DNA of 64,000 nt from Burkholderiales bacterium JOSHI_001 (GCA_000244995.1 CM001438.1:1232921-1296920), one strand, 5' to 3'; shown: positions 15,332-24,426, numbered from the stretch's first letter. Made by a program: numbers and translations. Notes: a model not told the origin generated them from the sequence alone.

Positions 15332-15826
15332 ATGAGTAAAAAAGGCATCGAAACCTTGGTGGGCCTGTTCGTGCTGCTGGGCCTGGCCGGCCTGCTGTTC
15401 CTGGCGATGAAGGCCGCCAACCTGGCCAGCTTCGGCCAGCGCGACAGTTACCCGCTGATGGCCCGCTTCGACAACATCGGCAGCCTGAAGGTGCGGGCGC
15501 CGGTGCGCTCGGCCGGCGTGGTGGTGGGCCGGGTCACGTCCATCACCCTGGACGCCAAGACCTACCAGGGGGTGGTCAGCATGCAGATCGACCGCGAATT
15601 CCAGTTCCCCAAGGACACGTCGGCCAAGATCCTGACCGCCGGCCTGCTGGGCGACCAGTTCGTGGGTCTGGAGCCGGGCGGCGAAACCGCCAACCTGGCC
15701 TCGGGCGACGCGGTGAAGAACACGCAAAGCGCGGTGGTGCTGGAAAACCTGATCAGCCAGTTCCTGTTCAACAAGGCGGCCGACGCCGGCAGTGGCGCCG
15801 ACGGTGCCGCCGGAGCGAAGAAGTGA
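15332..15826 (+). CDS. mlaD: MCE-domain phospholipid-binding protein MlaD
   Basis: 164 residues. One N-terminal membrane segment (about residues 9-26, GLFVLLGLAGLLFLAM) anchors a periplasmic MCE domain (about 39-115) with the usual APVRSAGVVVGRV and GLLGDQFVGLEPGG motifs. MlaD forms the hexameric ring through which lipid passes. The Ala/Gly-rich tail ends in KK. GAGGGAAG precedes the start, and the stop overlaps the mlaA GTG start. Confidence 0.95.
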   Translation: MSKKGIETLVGLFVLLGLAGLLFLAMKAANLASFGQRDSYPLMARFDNIGSLKVRAPVRSAGVVVGRVTSITLDAKTYQGVVSMQIDREFQFPKDTSAKILTAGLLGDQFVGLEPGGETANLASGDAVKNTQSAVVLENLISQFLFNKAADAGSGADGAAGAKK

Positions 15827-16548
15827 AGCGGCGCCTCAGCGCGGCCCGGGTTCTGGCGGCCATGGTATTCGCCACCCTGCTGGCTGGCTGTGCCACGCCG
15901 GGGCGTGATGGCAACCCCAGAGACCCGCTGGAAGGCATCAACCGCGCCGTGTTCAACTTCAACGAAGGCGTGGACACGGTGGTGGTCAAACCCGTGGCCA
16001 TGGGCTACCGCGCGGTGCTGCCGGCCTTCGTGCGCAGCGGCGTGGACAACGTGTTTGGCAACATCGGCGACATCTGGTCGGCGGCCAACCAGTTCCTGCA
16101 AGGCAAGCTGCAGGCCGGCCTGGAGATGACCCTGCGTGTGGCGGTGAACAGCACGCTGGGTTTTGGCGGCCTGCTGGACATCGGCAGCGAAGCCCAGCTG
16201 CCGCGCCAGAGCGAAGACTTCGGCCAGACCCTGGGCCGCTGGGGCGTGGCCCCAGGCCCCTACGTGGTGCTGCCCTTGCTGGGCCCGTCCACCTTGCGTG
16301 ACACCGCCGCGCGCCCGCTGGACCTGGCCGCCACGCCCGGCAACCTGCTGTTCAAGGAGTCGCGCGACGCCGCTGGCGCCACGGTGCTGCAGTTCGTCCA
16401 CGCCCGTGCCGGCCTGCTGGATGCCACGCGCGCGCTGGACGACGCGGCGCTGGACAAGTACATCCTGGTGCGCGACGGCTACCTGGCCCGGCGCCGCAAC
16501 CAGGTCTATGACGGGGACCCCCCGGAAGAGGGAAGCGGAACCCGGTGA
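15823..16548 (+). CDS. mlaA: Outer-membrane phospholipid-binding lipoprotein MlaA (VacJ)
   Basis: 241 residues from GTG 15823, overlapping the mlaD stop. The signal peptide ends in lipobox LLAGC with Cys23 as the lipid-modified residue. The family core starts at DPLEGINRAVFNFN and includes FLQGKLQAG and the GPSTLRDTAARPLD region. MlaA is the outer-membrane component that takes misplaced phospholipids from the outer leaflet and hands them to MlaC. An 8-base inverted repeat (gggacccc at 16514-16521, ggggtccc at 16556-16563) spans the stop codon. Confidence 0.95.
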   Translation: MKRRLSAARVLAAMVFATLLAGCATPGRDGNPRDPLEGINRAVFNFNEGVDTVVVKPVAMGYRAVLPAFVRSGVDNVFGNIGDIWSAANQFLQGKLQAGLEMTLRVAVNSTLGFGGLLDIGSEAQLPRQSEDFGQTLGRWGVAPGPYVVLPLLGPSTLRDTAARPLDLAATPGNLLFKESRDAAGATVLQFVHARAGLLDATRALDDAALDKYILVRDGYLARRRNQVYDGDPPEEGSGTR

Positions 16549-16616
16549 ACCCTTTGGGGTCCCTGGTCGTTGTGTCTCACGCGGGCTGCGTCTGTCGGCC
16601 CATGGAAGGAAGAAGG

Positions 16617-17243
16617 ATGTTGTTCAAGCGTTTCCTGGCCCGAGTGGCCACCCTGGCTGCTGTCAGCGGTTTCATCGCGGTTGGCGCTCAGGCCCAAACC
16701 GCGCCCGATGCGTTCGTGAAGCAGTTGTCCAACGAGGTGATCGACGCGGTGAAGGCCGACAAGGGCATCCAGGGCGGTGACGTTTCCAAGATCCGCACCC
16801 TGGTGGACAGCAAGGTCATGCCTCACGTGAACTTCACCCGCATGACGGCGTCGTCGGTGGGTCCGCAGTGGCGCAGTGCCACGCCGGAGCAGCAAAAGCG
16901 CCTGACCGAAGAGTTCAAGCACCTGCTGATCAACACCTACAGCGGCGCGCTCACGCAGGTGAAGGACCAGACCGTGGCGCTGAAGCCTTTGCGCGCCGCG
17001 GCCACCGACACCGAACTGGTGGTGCGCACCGAAATCAAGGGCAAGGGCGAACCCATCCAGCTGGACTACCGTCTGGAAAAGGCCGGCGACGGCTGGAAGA
17101 TCTACGACATCAATGTGCTGGGTCTGTGGCTGGTGGACAGCTACCGCAGCCAGTTCGCCAAGGATTTGAGCAGCGGCGGCGTGGACGCCCTGATCACCAA
17201 ACTGGCCGAGAAGAACAAGTCGGTCGCCAACGCGAAGAACTGA
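16617..17243 (+). CDS. mlaC: Periplasmic phospholipid shuttle MlaC
   Basis: 208 residues from ATG 16617, chosen for the AGGAAGAAGG ribosome-binding site just upstream and because a signal peptide (KRF..., cleavage near AQA-QTAPDA) starts there; an upstream in-frame start at 16545 would add 24 residues that do not fit an export signal. The mature protein is an MlaC/Ttg2D-like soluble lipid carrier with the VMPHVNFTRM and LDYRLEKAGDGWKIYDINVLG segments. It ferries phospholipid between MlaA and MlaFEDB. Confidence 0.95.
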   Translation: MLFKRFLARVATLAAVSGFIAVGAQAQTAPDAFVKQLSNEVIDAVKADKGIQGGDVSKIRTLVDSKVMPHVNFTRMTASSVGPQWRSATPEQQKRLTEEFKHLLINTYSGALTQVKDQTVALKPLRAAATDTELVVRTEIKGKGEPIQLDYRLEKAGDGWKIYDINVLGLWLVDSYRSQFAKDLSSGGVDALITKLAEKNKSVANAKN

Positions 17244-17252
17244 AATGAATCA

Positions 17253-17329
17253 GCCCCCACGCTCACATTGTTCGCTGCCCCCCGAGGGGGCGCAGGCCCG
17301 CCTTGGGGCGGCCCGGCGGCGGGCCTGAC
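17253..17329. repeat. Compound GC hairpin repeat between mlaC and mlaB
   Basis: The segment combines a hairpin gccccc-cga-gggggc (17277-17291) with a second GC block containing ccttggggcggcccggcggc. I recognise this cccccGAGggggc...ccgccTTGGGGcgg pattern as a very common intergenic repeat in Burkholderiales. It fills almost the whole mlaC-mlaB gap and may weaken read-through into mlaB. Confidence 0.6.
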
Positions 17330-17644
17330 ATGCTGGTCCTGCCCGCCACGCTGACCCTGGCCCAGGCGCGCGACACGCTGCGCATGCTGGAGCAGTCGCT
17401 GCGCGCCGATGCGGACGCCACGCTCACCGTGGACGCTTCGGCGCTGCAAAGCTTCGACACCTCGGCCGTGGCGGTGCTGCTGGCCTGTCGCCGCCTGGCC
17501 GATGCTGCCGGCAAGGGCTTTGCGCTCAGCGGCGTGCCCAGGCAGATGGGCGAACTGATCCGCCTTTACGGCGTGGCGTCGTTGCTGTCCCTGGCTTCCG
17601 AGCCTGAGCCCGTGCCCGGCGCGGCCACGGGCGCCGCCGCGTAG
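17330..17644 (+). CDS. mlaB: STAS-domain protein MlaB
   Basis: 104 residues from ATG 17330; an upstream TTG (17303) lies inside the GC repeat and is unlikely to be used. The whole protein is a STAS domain: LTVDASALQSFDTSAVAVLLACRR has the conserved loop with Asp-Thr-Ser, followed by GKGFALSGVP. MlaB binds MlaF and stabilises the transporter. Its last 26 codons overlap the 3' end of the convergent hexR-like gene. No clear ribosome-binding site is seen before the ATG because of the repeat. Confidence 0.88.
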   Translation: MLVLPATLTLAQARDTLRMLEQSLRADADATLTVDASALQSFDTSAVAVLLACRRLADAAGKGFALSGVPRQMGELIRLYGVASLLSLASEPEPVPGAATGAAA

Positions 17645-18495
17645 CGCTTCTCGCGCAGGTTGCGCTTCATTTCCGACAGCAGAGGCCGCAGCTTGGCGCT
17701 GCCCAGCCGCAAGGCCACGCCGGTGGTCAGGATGTCGATCACCACCAGGTGCAGCAGGCGCGACACCATGGGGCTGTAGCGGTCGAAGTCCTCCGGGTGG
17801 TCGGCCGCCAGCAGCACCTGGTTGCTGGCCTGGGTGCTGCGCGCCAACGGCGAATCACTCGCGGTGATGACAATCACCGCCGCGCCCTTGCGCCGCGCGA
17901 TGTCGGCGGCGTCCATCAGGTCGCGGCTGCGGCCCGAGTTGGAGATGATCACCGCGCAGTCCTTGGGGCCCAGCATCGTGGCGCTCATCAGCTGCACATG
18001 GCCGTCGCTGCTGGTGCCGGTGTGCAGCCCCAGGCGGAAGAACTTGTGCTGCGCATCCTGCGCCACGATGCCCGAGTTGCCCACGCCCCAGAATTCCACC
18101 CTTCCACCGGCCACTTGCGTGGCGGCCAGCGCGGCGATGGCGCGGTCGATGGCGTGGCCGGCGGCGGCGTTGCGGTACTTCAGCAGCGCGGCCACGGCGT
18201 TATCCACCACCTTCACGATCAGGTCGCCGGGCTTGTCGTCCTCGTCCACCGAGCGGTGAACGAAGGGCACGCCTTCGTTCACCGTGCCGGCCAGCTTCAG
18301 CTTGAAGTCGGCCAGCCCGTTGTAGCCCACGCTGCGGCAGAAGCGCACCACCGTGGGCTTGCTCACGTGCGCGCGTTCGGCCAGTTCCACCACCGGCAGG
18401 GTGGCGAAATTGCGCGGGTCGGCCAGCAGCAGTTTCGCGACCCGCTGCTCCGCCGGCGGCAGCGCAGGTATCGAAGCGCGAATGCGGTCCAGCAT
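17566..18495 (-). CDS. hexR: RpiR/HexR-family transcriptional regulator of sugar metabolism
   Basis: 309 residues from ATG 18495, which overlaps the zwf TGA by one base. The N-terminal helix-turn-helix domain (about 1-77; LAERAHVSKPTVVRFCRSVGY) binds DNA, and a SIS domain (about 120-250, with ISNSGRSRDLMDAADIARRKGA) binds a phosphosugar. HexR proteins repress zwf and Entner-Doudoroff genes and respond to KDPG. The fusion to the zwf operon supports this role. The last 26 or so residues (about from 284) lie beyond the SIS domain, are coded opposite mlaB and look unconserved. Exact regulon is inferred. Confidence 0.85.
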   Translation of the reverse strand: MLDRIRASIPALPPAEQRVAKLLLADPRNFATLPVVELAERAHVSKPTVVRFCRSVGYNGLADFKLKLAGTVNEGVPFVHRSVDEDDKPGDLIVKVVDNAVAALLKYRNAAAGHAIDRAIAALAATQVAGGRVEFWGVGNSGIVAQDAQHKFFRLGLHTGTSSDGHVQLMSATMLGPKDCAVIISNSGRSRDLMDAADIARRKGAAVIVITASDSPLARSTQASNQVLLAADHPEDFDRYSPMVSRLLHLVVIDILTTGVALRLGSAKLRPLLSEMKRNLREKRYAAAPVAAPGTGSGSEARDSNDATP

Positions 18496-19940
18496 CAGGA
18501 TTCCTCGTCCCAGGTACAGCCATCCCGGGCCACCATCGCACTGCTGGCCGGTGGCCCCCAGCTGCCGGCCGCATAGGGCCGCGGGCCGCTGGGGTCGCGG
18601 GCCCATTCGTGCAAGATGGGTTCCACCCAGCGCCAGGCCTGTTCCTGCTCGTCGCTGCGCACGAACAGGTTCAGCCGGCCGGCTATGGCTTCCAGCAGCA
18701 GGCGTTCATAGGCGCCCACGCGTTCGCTCTCGAAGGCCTTGTCGAAGTCCAGGTCCAGCGACACCGGCGTGAGCAGTTCGCCCTGGCCGCCGCCCTTGGC
18801 GGCCAGCAGGTGCAACTCCAGCCCGTCCTCGGGCTGCAGCTTGATCACCAGCTTGTTGGCGCGGTTGGCACCGGGGAAGATGGGGTGCGGCACCGGGCGG
18901 AAGTTGACGACGATCTGCGCGTCGCGCGCCGCCAGGCGCTTGCCGGTGCGAAGGTAGAAGGGCACGCCGGCCCAGCGCCAGTTCTGCACCTCGGTGCGCA
19001 GGGCCACGAAGGTTTCGCAGGCGCTGCCGGCGGGCACCTTCAACTCGTCCAGGTAGCCTGGCACGGCCTTGCCGTCCACGGTGCCGGCCTTGTACTGGCC
19101 GCGCACCACGTCGCGCGCCACGCTGTCGGTGGTGAAGGGCTTGAGCGACTTCAGCACCTTCAGCTTTTCGTCGCGGATGGCGTCGGCGTCGCTGGTGGAC
19201 GGCGGCTCCATCGCGATCATGGTCAGCAACTGCAGCGCATGGTTCTGGATCATGTCGCGCAGGGCGCCGGTGCGGTCGTAGAAGTCGCCCCGCGTGCCCA
19301 CGCCCAGGCCTTCGGCCAGCGTGATCTGGATGTTGGCGATGCTCTCGCGGCGCCACAGGGGTTCAAACAGCGCGTTGCCGAAGCGCAGCGCCATCAGGTT
19401 CTGGACACTGGGCTTGCCGAGGTAGTGGTCGATGCGGAAGGCCTGGCGTTCGGCGAACACGCTGCGCACCACGCGGTTGATTTCCTGCGCGCTGGCCAGG
19501 TCGTGGCCCAGCGGCTTTTCCAGCACCACGCGCACTTGCGGGCCATTGATGCCGGCTTCGCCCAATTGGCGGCAGATGGCCGGGAACAGGTGCGGGCTGG
19601 TGGCCAGGTACAGCACCGCGGTGTCGGCGTTGCGCTCGGCCAGCCAGGTTTTCAGCCCCGCATAGTGCTCTGGCTGCGACAGGTCCATCTGGCGGTAGTG
19701 CAGCAGTTCGGCAAAACGCGCGAACTCGTCGTCGCTGGGGCGCTTGGCGCTTTCCACCTCGACGAAACGCTCCTTGATGAAGGCGCGGTAGTTGGCATCG
19801 TCGCGCTCTTCGCGCGCCACCGCCAGGATGCGGCCCCCGGGCGGCAGCTTGCCGTGGCGGAAGGCCTGGAACAGGGCGGGCATCAATTTGCGCCAGGTCA
19901 GGTCGCCGGTGCCGCCGAAAAAGACAAGGTCGAAGGACAT
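18495..19940 (-). CDS. zwf: Glucose-6-phosphate 1-dehydrogenase
   Basis: 481 residues. Oxidises glucose 6-phosphate to 6-phosphogluconolactone with NADP, opening the oxidative pentose phosphate and Entner-Doudoroff routes. The coenzyme motif GGTGDLT is at 9-15 and the substrate signature RIDHYLGK at 169-176; FEPLWRRESIANIQITLAE is also typical. It is translated with hexR as an operon (TGATG junction). It is divergent from a sugar/iron-type ABC importer 151 bases away. Confidence 0.98.
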   Translation of the reverse strand: MSFDLVFFGGTGDLTWRKLMPALFQAFRHGKLPPGGRILAVAREERDDANYRAFIKERFVEVESAKRPSDDEFARFAELLHYRQMDLSQPEHYAGLKTWLAERNADTAVLYLATSPHLFPAICRQLGEAGINGPQVRVVLEKPLGHDLASAQEINRVVRSVFAERQAFRIDHYLGKPSVQNLMALRFGNALFEPLWRRESIANIQITLAEGLGVGTRGDFYDRTGALRDMIQNHALQLLTMIAMEPPSTSDADAIRDEKLKVLKSLKPFTTDSVARDVVRGQYKAGTVDGKAVPGYLDELKVPAGSACETFVALRTEVQNWRWAGVPFYLRTGKRLAARDAQIVVNFRPVPHPIFPGANRANKLVIKLQPEDGLELHLLAAKGGGQGELLTPVSLDLDFDKAFESERVGAYERLLLEAIAGRLNLFVRSDEQEQAWRWVEPILHEWARDPSGPRPYAAGSWGPPASSAMVARDGCTWDEES

Positions 19941-19945
19941 GGTGG

Positions 19946-19960
19946 TGTAACTTTGTTTCT
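19946..19960. promoter_or_regulatory. Possible HexR operator upstream of zwf
   Basis: TGTAACTTTGTTTCT sits six bases upstream of the zwf start codon. Published HexR boxes are palindromes of the form TGTAA-N5-TTACA; here the left half is perfect and the right half matches at 3 of 5. This is a weak candidate based on position next to zwf-hexR. Confidence 0.3.
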
Positions 19961-20091
19961 TCCGAAATGATGCACCAGTTTCAAGTCCGGGTCAACGCCT
20001 GGCCTGCGCCCGACTGGGGAAAACACCGGCCGGCCGCTTCGGCCGCCGCCCTCCCGCGACGTAGGATGAAGGCCATCGAGGAGGACATTGC

Positions 20092-21117
20092 ATGAACAAG
20101 CCGGTTGCCATTGCTGCGCTGGCGTTTGTGGCTGGCGTCGGTGCCGCCCAGGCGCAGGACGCGGGCCAGGTGAACGTCATCTGCTCGGTGCAGGCCGAGT
20201 GGTGCAACATGATCCAGACCGTGTTCGCCAAGAGCACCGGCATCAAGGTGAACATGTCGCTGAAGGGCTCGGGCGAGGCCCTGGCGCAGATCATCGCCGA
20301 ACGCGCCAACCCCAAGACCGACGTCTGGTTCGGCGGCACCGGCGACCCCCACCTGCAGGCCGCCGAGCAGGACCTGACGCTGGAACACAAGAGCGCCGCG
20401 CTGCCGCAGTTGCATCCCTGGGCCCAGCAGCAGGCCGCGCAGAGCAAGTACAGGACGGTGGGCATCTACTCCGGCCCGCTGGGCTTTGGCTACAACAGCG
20501 AACTCATCGCCAAGAAGAAGCTCGCCGTGCCCCGGACCTGGGCCGACCTGCTCAAGCCCGAATACAAGGGCGAGATCCAGGTGGCCAATCCCGCGTCCAG
20601 CGGCACCGCCTACACCATGGTGGCCACGCTGGTGCAGTTGATGGGCGAGGACAAGGCCTTCGACTACATGAAGGCCCTGCACAAGAACATCGCGACCTAC
20701 ACCCGGTCGGGCACCGGGCCCATCAAGGCGGTGGCGCGCGGCGAGGCCACGCTGTCGATCAGCTTCGTGCACGACGGCCCGGGCGAGAAGCTGCAGGGCT
20801 TTCCGGTCGAGACCGTCACGCCGGCCGAAGGCACCGGGGCCGAGATCGGCTCCATGTCCCTCATCAAGGGCGCGCGCAACCTGGAGGCGGCCAGGAAGTT
20901 CTACGAATGGGCCCTCACCCCGCAGGCTCAGCAGTTCGGTGCCGCCGCCAAGCAGTTCCAACTGCCGTCCAACAAGGCCACGCCGGTGGACGCGCGGGTG
21001 CCGGACTTCAAGAAGATCAGGTTCATCAACTACGACTACGCCAGGTATGGCGCCAGCGCCGAGCGCAAACGCCTGATCGGCCGCTGGGAAAAGGACGTGA
21101 ACTCGCTGCCGAAGTGA
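20092..21117 (+). CDS. ABC transporter periplasmic binding protein, FbpA/AfuA type (possible sugar-phosphate binder)
   Basis: 341 residues with a signal peptide cleaved near AQA-QDAG (residue 21). The fold family is the class that includes ferric-binding FbpA. The tandem tyrosines that hold iron in FbpA are absent: the equivalent region reads LSISFVHDGPGEK. AfuA of Actinobacillus, once labelled ferric, binds hexose phosphates, and I recall a His-Asp pair and a later Glu in its site; His227-Asp228 and Glu251 here fall where I would expect them after subtracting the signal peptide. Context (zwf, tal, pgi, hexR) favours a sugar-phosphate ligand. GAGGAGG precedes the start. The ligand is inferred, not shown. 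Confidence 0.75.
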   Translation: MNKPVAIAALAFVAGVGAAQAQDAGQVNVICSVQAEWCNMIQTVFAKSTGIKVNMSLKGSGEALAQIIAERANPKTDVWFGGTGDPHLQAAEQDLTLEHKSAALPQLHPWAQQQAAQSKYRTVGIYSGPLGFGYNSELIAKKKLAVPRTWADLLKPEYKGEIQVANPASSGTAYTMVATLVQLMGEDKAFDYMKALHKNIATYTRSGTGPIKAVARGEATLSISFVHDGPGEKLQGFPVETVTPAEGTGAEIGSMSLIKGARNLEAARKFYEWALTPQAQQFGAAAKQFQLPSNKATPVDARVPDFKKIRFINYDYARYGASAERKRLIGRWEKDVNSLPK

Positions 21118-21121
21118 GTTG

Positions 21122-23320
21122 ATGGCCACCGCATCCCTCGGCAGCCGGCGCGCGCGCCGCACCCTGGCGGCCTGGGTGCTGCTGGGGGCCTTCGCCTTCG
21201 CTGCGCTGCCCTGGTACCTGCCGCAGAACGCGTCCCTGCTGGCGGCGCTGCCCGGCGTGTGGGGCGGGGCGGACACCGCCAGCGGCCTGGTGCAGGCCGC
21301 ACGCCATGGCCGGCCTTGGTTGTGGATGGCGCCGCTGGCGCTGTTGTTCGCCGCCGCGGCCTGGACGCTGCCGGCTGGACGGCGCCAGGCCTGGTTGCTG
21401 CTGGCGGGGCCAGGCACGGGGCTGCTGCTGCTGCTGGTCGCCGGCTTCGCCATCGGCGCCGCGGGTTGGTCTTTCGACACCCTGGGCCATTGGTTTGGCA
21501 CCTTGCCCACGGGCCAGTTCGGCCTGGGCTGGGGCGGGGCGCTGGTGCTGCTGGCGCTGCTGATGCTGGCCTCGGCCGGGGTGGCGCGGCTGGGCTATTT
21601 CCGCGGTGACTTTTTCGTGGCTGGCGCGGTGCTGCTGTGCGCCGCGCTGATGGCCCTGTTCGTCGCGCTGCCGGTGGGCAAGGCCTTGGTCAGTGCGGGG
21701 TTGGACGAGGCCGGCCAGGTGTCGCTGGCCGCGGCCTGGGAGCGCGTGGCCAGTGAACGCATCTGGGGCCTGGGCTGCCTGGCCGGCGGCGTGCGCTGCG
21801 GCTCGGCCTGGAACACGCTGTTCCTGGCCGTGGTCACTGCCGTGGGCACCACGCTGCTGGGCACGCTGCTGGCGCTGCTGGCCGAACGCGGTTCGCCGCG
21901 CTGGCGCAGGCCGCTGAACCTGCTGGCCATGCTGCCCATCATCACGCCGCCCTTCGTGGTGGGGTTGGCGCTCATCCTGATGTTCGGCCGCGCCGGGCTG
22001 GTGAACCAGGGGCTGGAGTGGGCCTTCGGCATCGAGCCCACGCGCTGGTTCTATGGGCTGCCGGGGCTGCTGCTGGCGCAGTTGTTCGCCTTCACGCCCA
22101 TCGCTTTCATGATCATGCGCGGCGTGGTGCAGGGCATCGCCCCGGCGCTGGAAGAAGCCGCGCTGATGCTGCACGCCAGCCGCGCCGCCACCTTCCGCAC
22201 CGTCACGCTGCCGCTGCTCAAACCCGGCCTGGCCAACGCCTTCCTGGTGGGCTTCATCGAAACCCTGGCCGACTTCGGCAACCCCATCATCGTGGGCGGC
22301 CAGTTCAATGTGCTGTCCACCGACATCTTCTTCGCCATCGTCGGCGCGCAGTTCGATGCCGGCCGCGCCGCCGCGCTGGCCCTGGTGCTGACCGGTTTTG
22401 CGCTTGGCGCCTTCTTCCTGCAGCAGCGCCTGCTGGGCCGCGCCAGCTACACCACCGTCACCGGCAAGGGCGACGCCGGCCGGCCCCTGCCGCTGCCCGC
22501 TGGCCTGCACCGCGTCTGCCTGGCGGTGGCCGGGCCCTGGCTGGTGTTCACCGTGGCGCTGTACGCCTTCGCGCTGGCGGGCGGCTTTGTGCAGACCTGG
22601 GGCCGCGACTGGACGCCCACCTGGGCACATTTCCGCACCGCCTTCGACCTGCAATGGGGCAACCACGGTCTGGTGTGGGCGGGCACGGCCTGGAACTCGC
22701 TCTTCACCACGCTGAAGCTGGCCGGCACCGCCGCGCCCCTGTGCGCCGGCATCGGCCTGTTGATCGCGTGGTTGCTGGCGCGCACCCGCTTCCGGGGCCG
22801 GCGGGCCTTTGAATTTGCCACCCTGCTGGCCTTTGCCATTCCGGGCACGGTGCTGGGCGTGAGCTACATCCTGGCCTTCAACGTGCCACCCTTCGAACTG
22901 ACCGGGACCGCGCTGATCATCGTGCTGTGCTTCCTGTTCCGCAATTTGCCGGTGGGCGTGCGCGCGGGCACCGCGGCCTTCCAGCAGATCGACCCCGCGC
23001 TGGACGAAGCCAGCACCCTGCTGCGCGCGCCCACGGCCACCACCTTGCGGCGCGTGGTGCTGCCGCTGCTCAAACCCGCGCTGGTGGCCGCGCTGGTGTA
23101 TGCCTTCGTGCGCAGCATGACCACGGTGTCGGCGGTCATCTTCCTGGTGACGGCCGAGAACGAACTGGCCACCACCTACATCATCGGCCGCGTCGGCAAT
23201 GGCGACTACGGCGTGGCGCTGGCCTATTGCACGGTGCTCATCGTGCTGATGTCGGCGGCCACCGCGGCCATCCAGGCCGGGGTGGGCGAACGGCAACTGG
23301 GCCGCAGGGGCATGGCATGA
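21122..23320 (+). CDS. ABC transporter permease, fused two-domain type (FbpB/AfuB-like)
   Basis: 732 residues from ATG 21122. Two permease domains are fused in one chain: each carries an EAA-type loop contacting the ATPase (EEAALMLHASRAATFRTVTLPLLKP's region near 22150-22230 and DEASTLLRAPTATTLRRVVLP's near 23005-23065). An additional hydrophobic N-terminal stretch of about 200 residues precedes the first domain. More than twelve membrane segments are likely. It starts 4 bases after the binding-protein stop and its stop overlaps the ATPase start. Confidence 0.88.
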   Translation: MATASLGSRRARRTLAAWVLLGAFAFAALPWYLPQNASLLAALPGVWGGADTASGLVQAARHGRPWLWMAPLALLFAAAAWTLPAGRRQAWLLLAGPGTGLLLLLVAGFAIGAAGWSFDTLGHWFGTLPTGQFGLGWGGALVLLALLMLASAGVARLGYFRGDFFVAGAVLLCAALMALFVALPVGKALVSAGLDEAGQVSLAAAWERVASERIWGLGCLAGGVRCGSAWNTLFLAVVTAVGTTLLGTLLALLAERGSPRWRRPLNLLAMLPIITPPFVVGLALILMFGRAGLVNQGLEWAFGIEPTRWFYGLPGLLLAQLFAFTPIAFMIMRGVVQGIAPALEEAALMLHASRAATFRTVTLPLLKPGLANAFLVGFIETLADFGNPIIVGGQFNVLSTDIFFAIVGAQFDAGRAAALALVLTGFALGAFFLQQRLLGRASYTTVTGKGDAGRPLPLPAGLHRVCLAVAGPWLVFTVALYAFALAGGFVQTWGRDWTPTWAHFRTAFDLQWGNHGLVWAGTAWNSLFTTLKLAGTAAPLCAGIGLLIAWLLARTRFRGRRAFEFATLLAFAIPGTVLGVSYILAFNVPPFELTGTALIIVLCFLFRNLPVGVRAGTAAFQQIDPALDEASTLLRAPTATTLRRVVLPLLKPALVAALVYAFVRSMTTVSAVIFLVTAENELATTYIIGRVGNGDYGVALAYCTVLIVLMSAATAAIQAGVGERQLGRRGMA

Positions 23321-24363
23321 AGGACCAAGACATCGGTGTGCGCTTCGAAGCCGTCACCAAGCGCTACGGCGGGGCCGATTCACCGCTGGTCATCCATGGC
23401 GTGGACCTGGCCATGGCCCGTGGCACGCTGACCACCATCCTGGGGCCATCGGGTTGCGGCAAGACCACCTTGCTGCGCATGCTGGCCGGGCTGGATGCAC
23501 CCACCAGCGGGCGCATCGTCATCGACGGGCGGGACGTCACCCCCCTGGGCCCGGCCGAGCGCAACGTGAGCATGGTGTTCCAGAGCTACGCCCTGTTCCC
23601 GCACCTGAGCGTGCTGGACAACGTGGCCTACGGCCTGGTGGTGGCCGGCACGCCCAAGGCCCAGGCGGCTGAGCGCGCCCGCGCCACCATGGCCAGCGTG
23701 GGCCTGACGGGTTACGACGAACGGCTGCCGTCGCAGTTGTCCGGTGGCCAGCAGCAACGCGTGGCGGTGGCGCGCGCGCTGGTGCTGGAACCGGCGGTGC
23801 TGCTGTTCGACGAGCCGCTGTCCAACCTGGACGCCCGCCTGCGCCGCAGCATGCGCGAGGAAATCCGCGCGCTGCAGCAGCGCCTGGCCCTGACTGTGGC
23901 CTACGTCACCCACGACCAGGGCGAGGCCATGGCGGTGAGCGACCAGATCGTGGTGATGGACGCTGGCCGCATCGCCCAGGTGGGCTCGCCGCGTGACCTG
24001 TACGAAGCGCCGGCTTCTGAATTCGTGGCCGGCTTCATGGGTGAAGCGGCGATGTTTGACGCCCAGGTGCTGCCCGGTGAACGTGTCCGCCTGGGCCCGC
24101 TGGAACTGGCCTTGCCGGGGGCCGGCGCGCCGGGCACGGTGCGCCTGGCCGTGCGGCCCGAGGCCTGGCAACTGACCGCCGCCGGGCCCGATACGCTGGC
24201 CGCCACCGTGCGCCGGTGCGCCTACCTGGGCAGCCTGCTGGAACTGACCCTGGACACCGCCATCGGCGCGATCTTCATGGTGGCCCCCGCTGGCGACGCC
24301 CTGGTGCCGGGCCACGCCCTGGCGCTGGCCCTGCGCCCACGCGGTGTGTGCGTGCTGCGGTAA
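23317..24363 (+). CDS. ABC transporter ATP-binding protein (FbpC/PotA-like)
   Basis: 348 residues from ATG 23317, overlapping the permease TGA (ATGA). Walker A is GPSGCGKTT, the Q-loop region FQSYALFPHLSV, signature LSGGQQQRVAVARAL, Walker B LLFDEPLSNLD, H-loop YVTHDQGEA. The last ~100 residues form a TOBE-type regulatory domain. It energises the importer of the two preceding genes. 'Ferric' is the usual automatic label, but ATPases of this family also serve spermidine, thiamine and sugar-phosphate systems. Confidence 0.9.
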   Translation: MKDQDIGVRFEAVTKRYGGADSPLVIHGVDLAMARGTLTTILGPSGCGKTTLLRMLAGLDAPTSGRIVIDGRDVTPLGPAERNVSMVFQSYALFPHLSVLDNVAYGLVVAGTPKAQAAERARATMASVGLTGYDERLPSQLSGGQQQRVAVARALVLEPAVLLFDEPLSNLDARLRRSMREEIRALQQRLALTVAYVTHDQGEAMAVSDQIVVMDAGRIAQVGSPRDLYEAPASEFVAGFMGEAAMFDAQVLPGERVRLGPLELALPGAGAPGTVRLAVRPEAWQLTAAGPDTLAATVRRCAYLGSLLELTLDTAIGAIFMVAPAGDALVPGHALALALRPRGVCVLR

Positions 24364-24426
24364 CCCGTCCGAAACCCGGGCGGGGGCCGATGCGGGTCTA
24401 ATGTCGGATCCCGCACAAAGATCGCC

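Noticed and set aside
20092-24363. Confident annotation as a ferric iron transporter
   Set aside because: The family resemblance is real, but the iron-binding tyrosine pair is missing and the surroundings are sugar-phosphate genes, so no gene symbols fbpABC were given.
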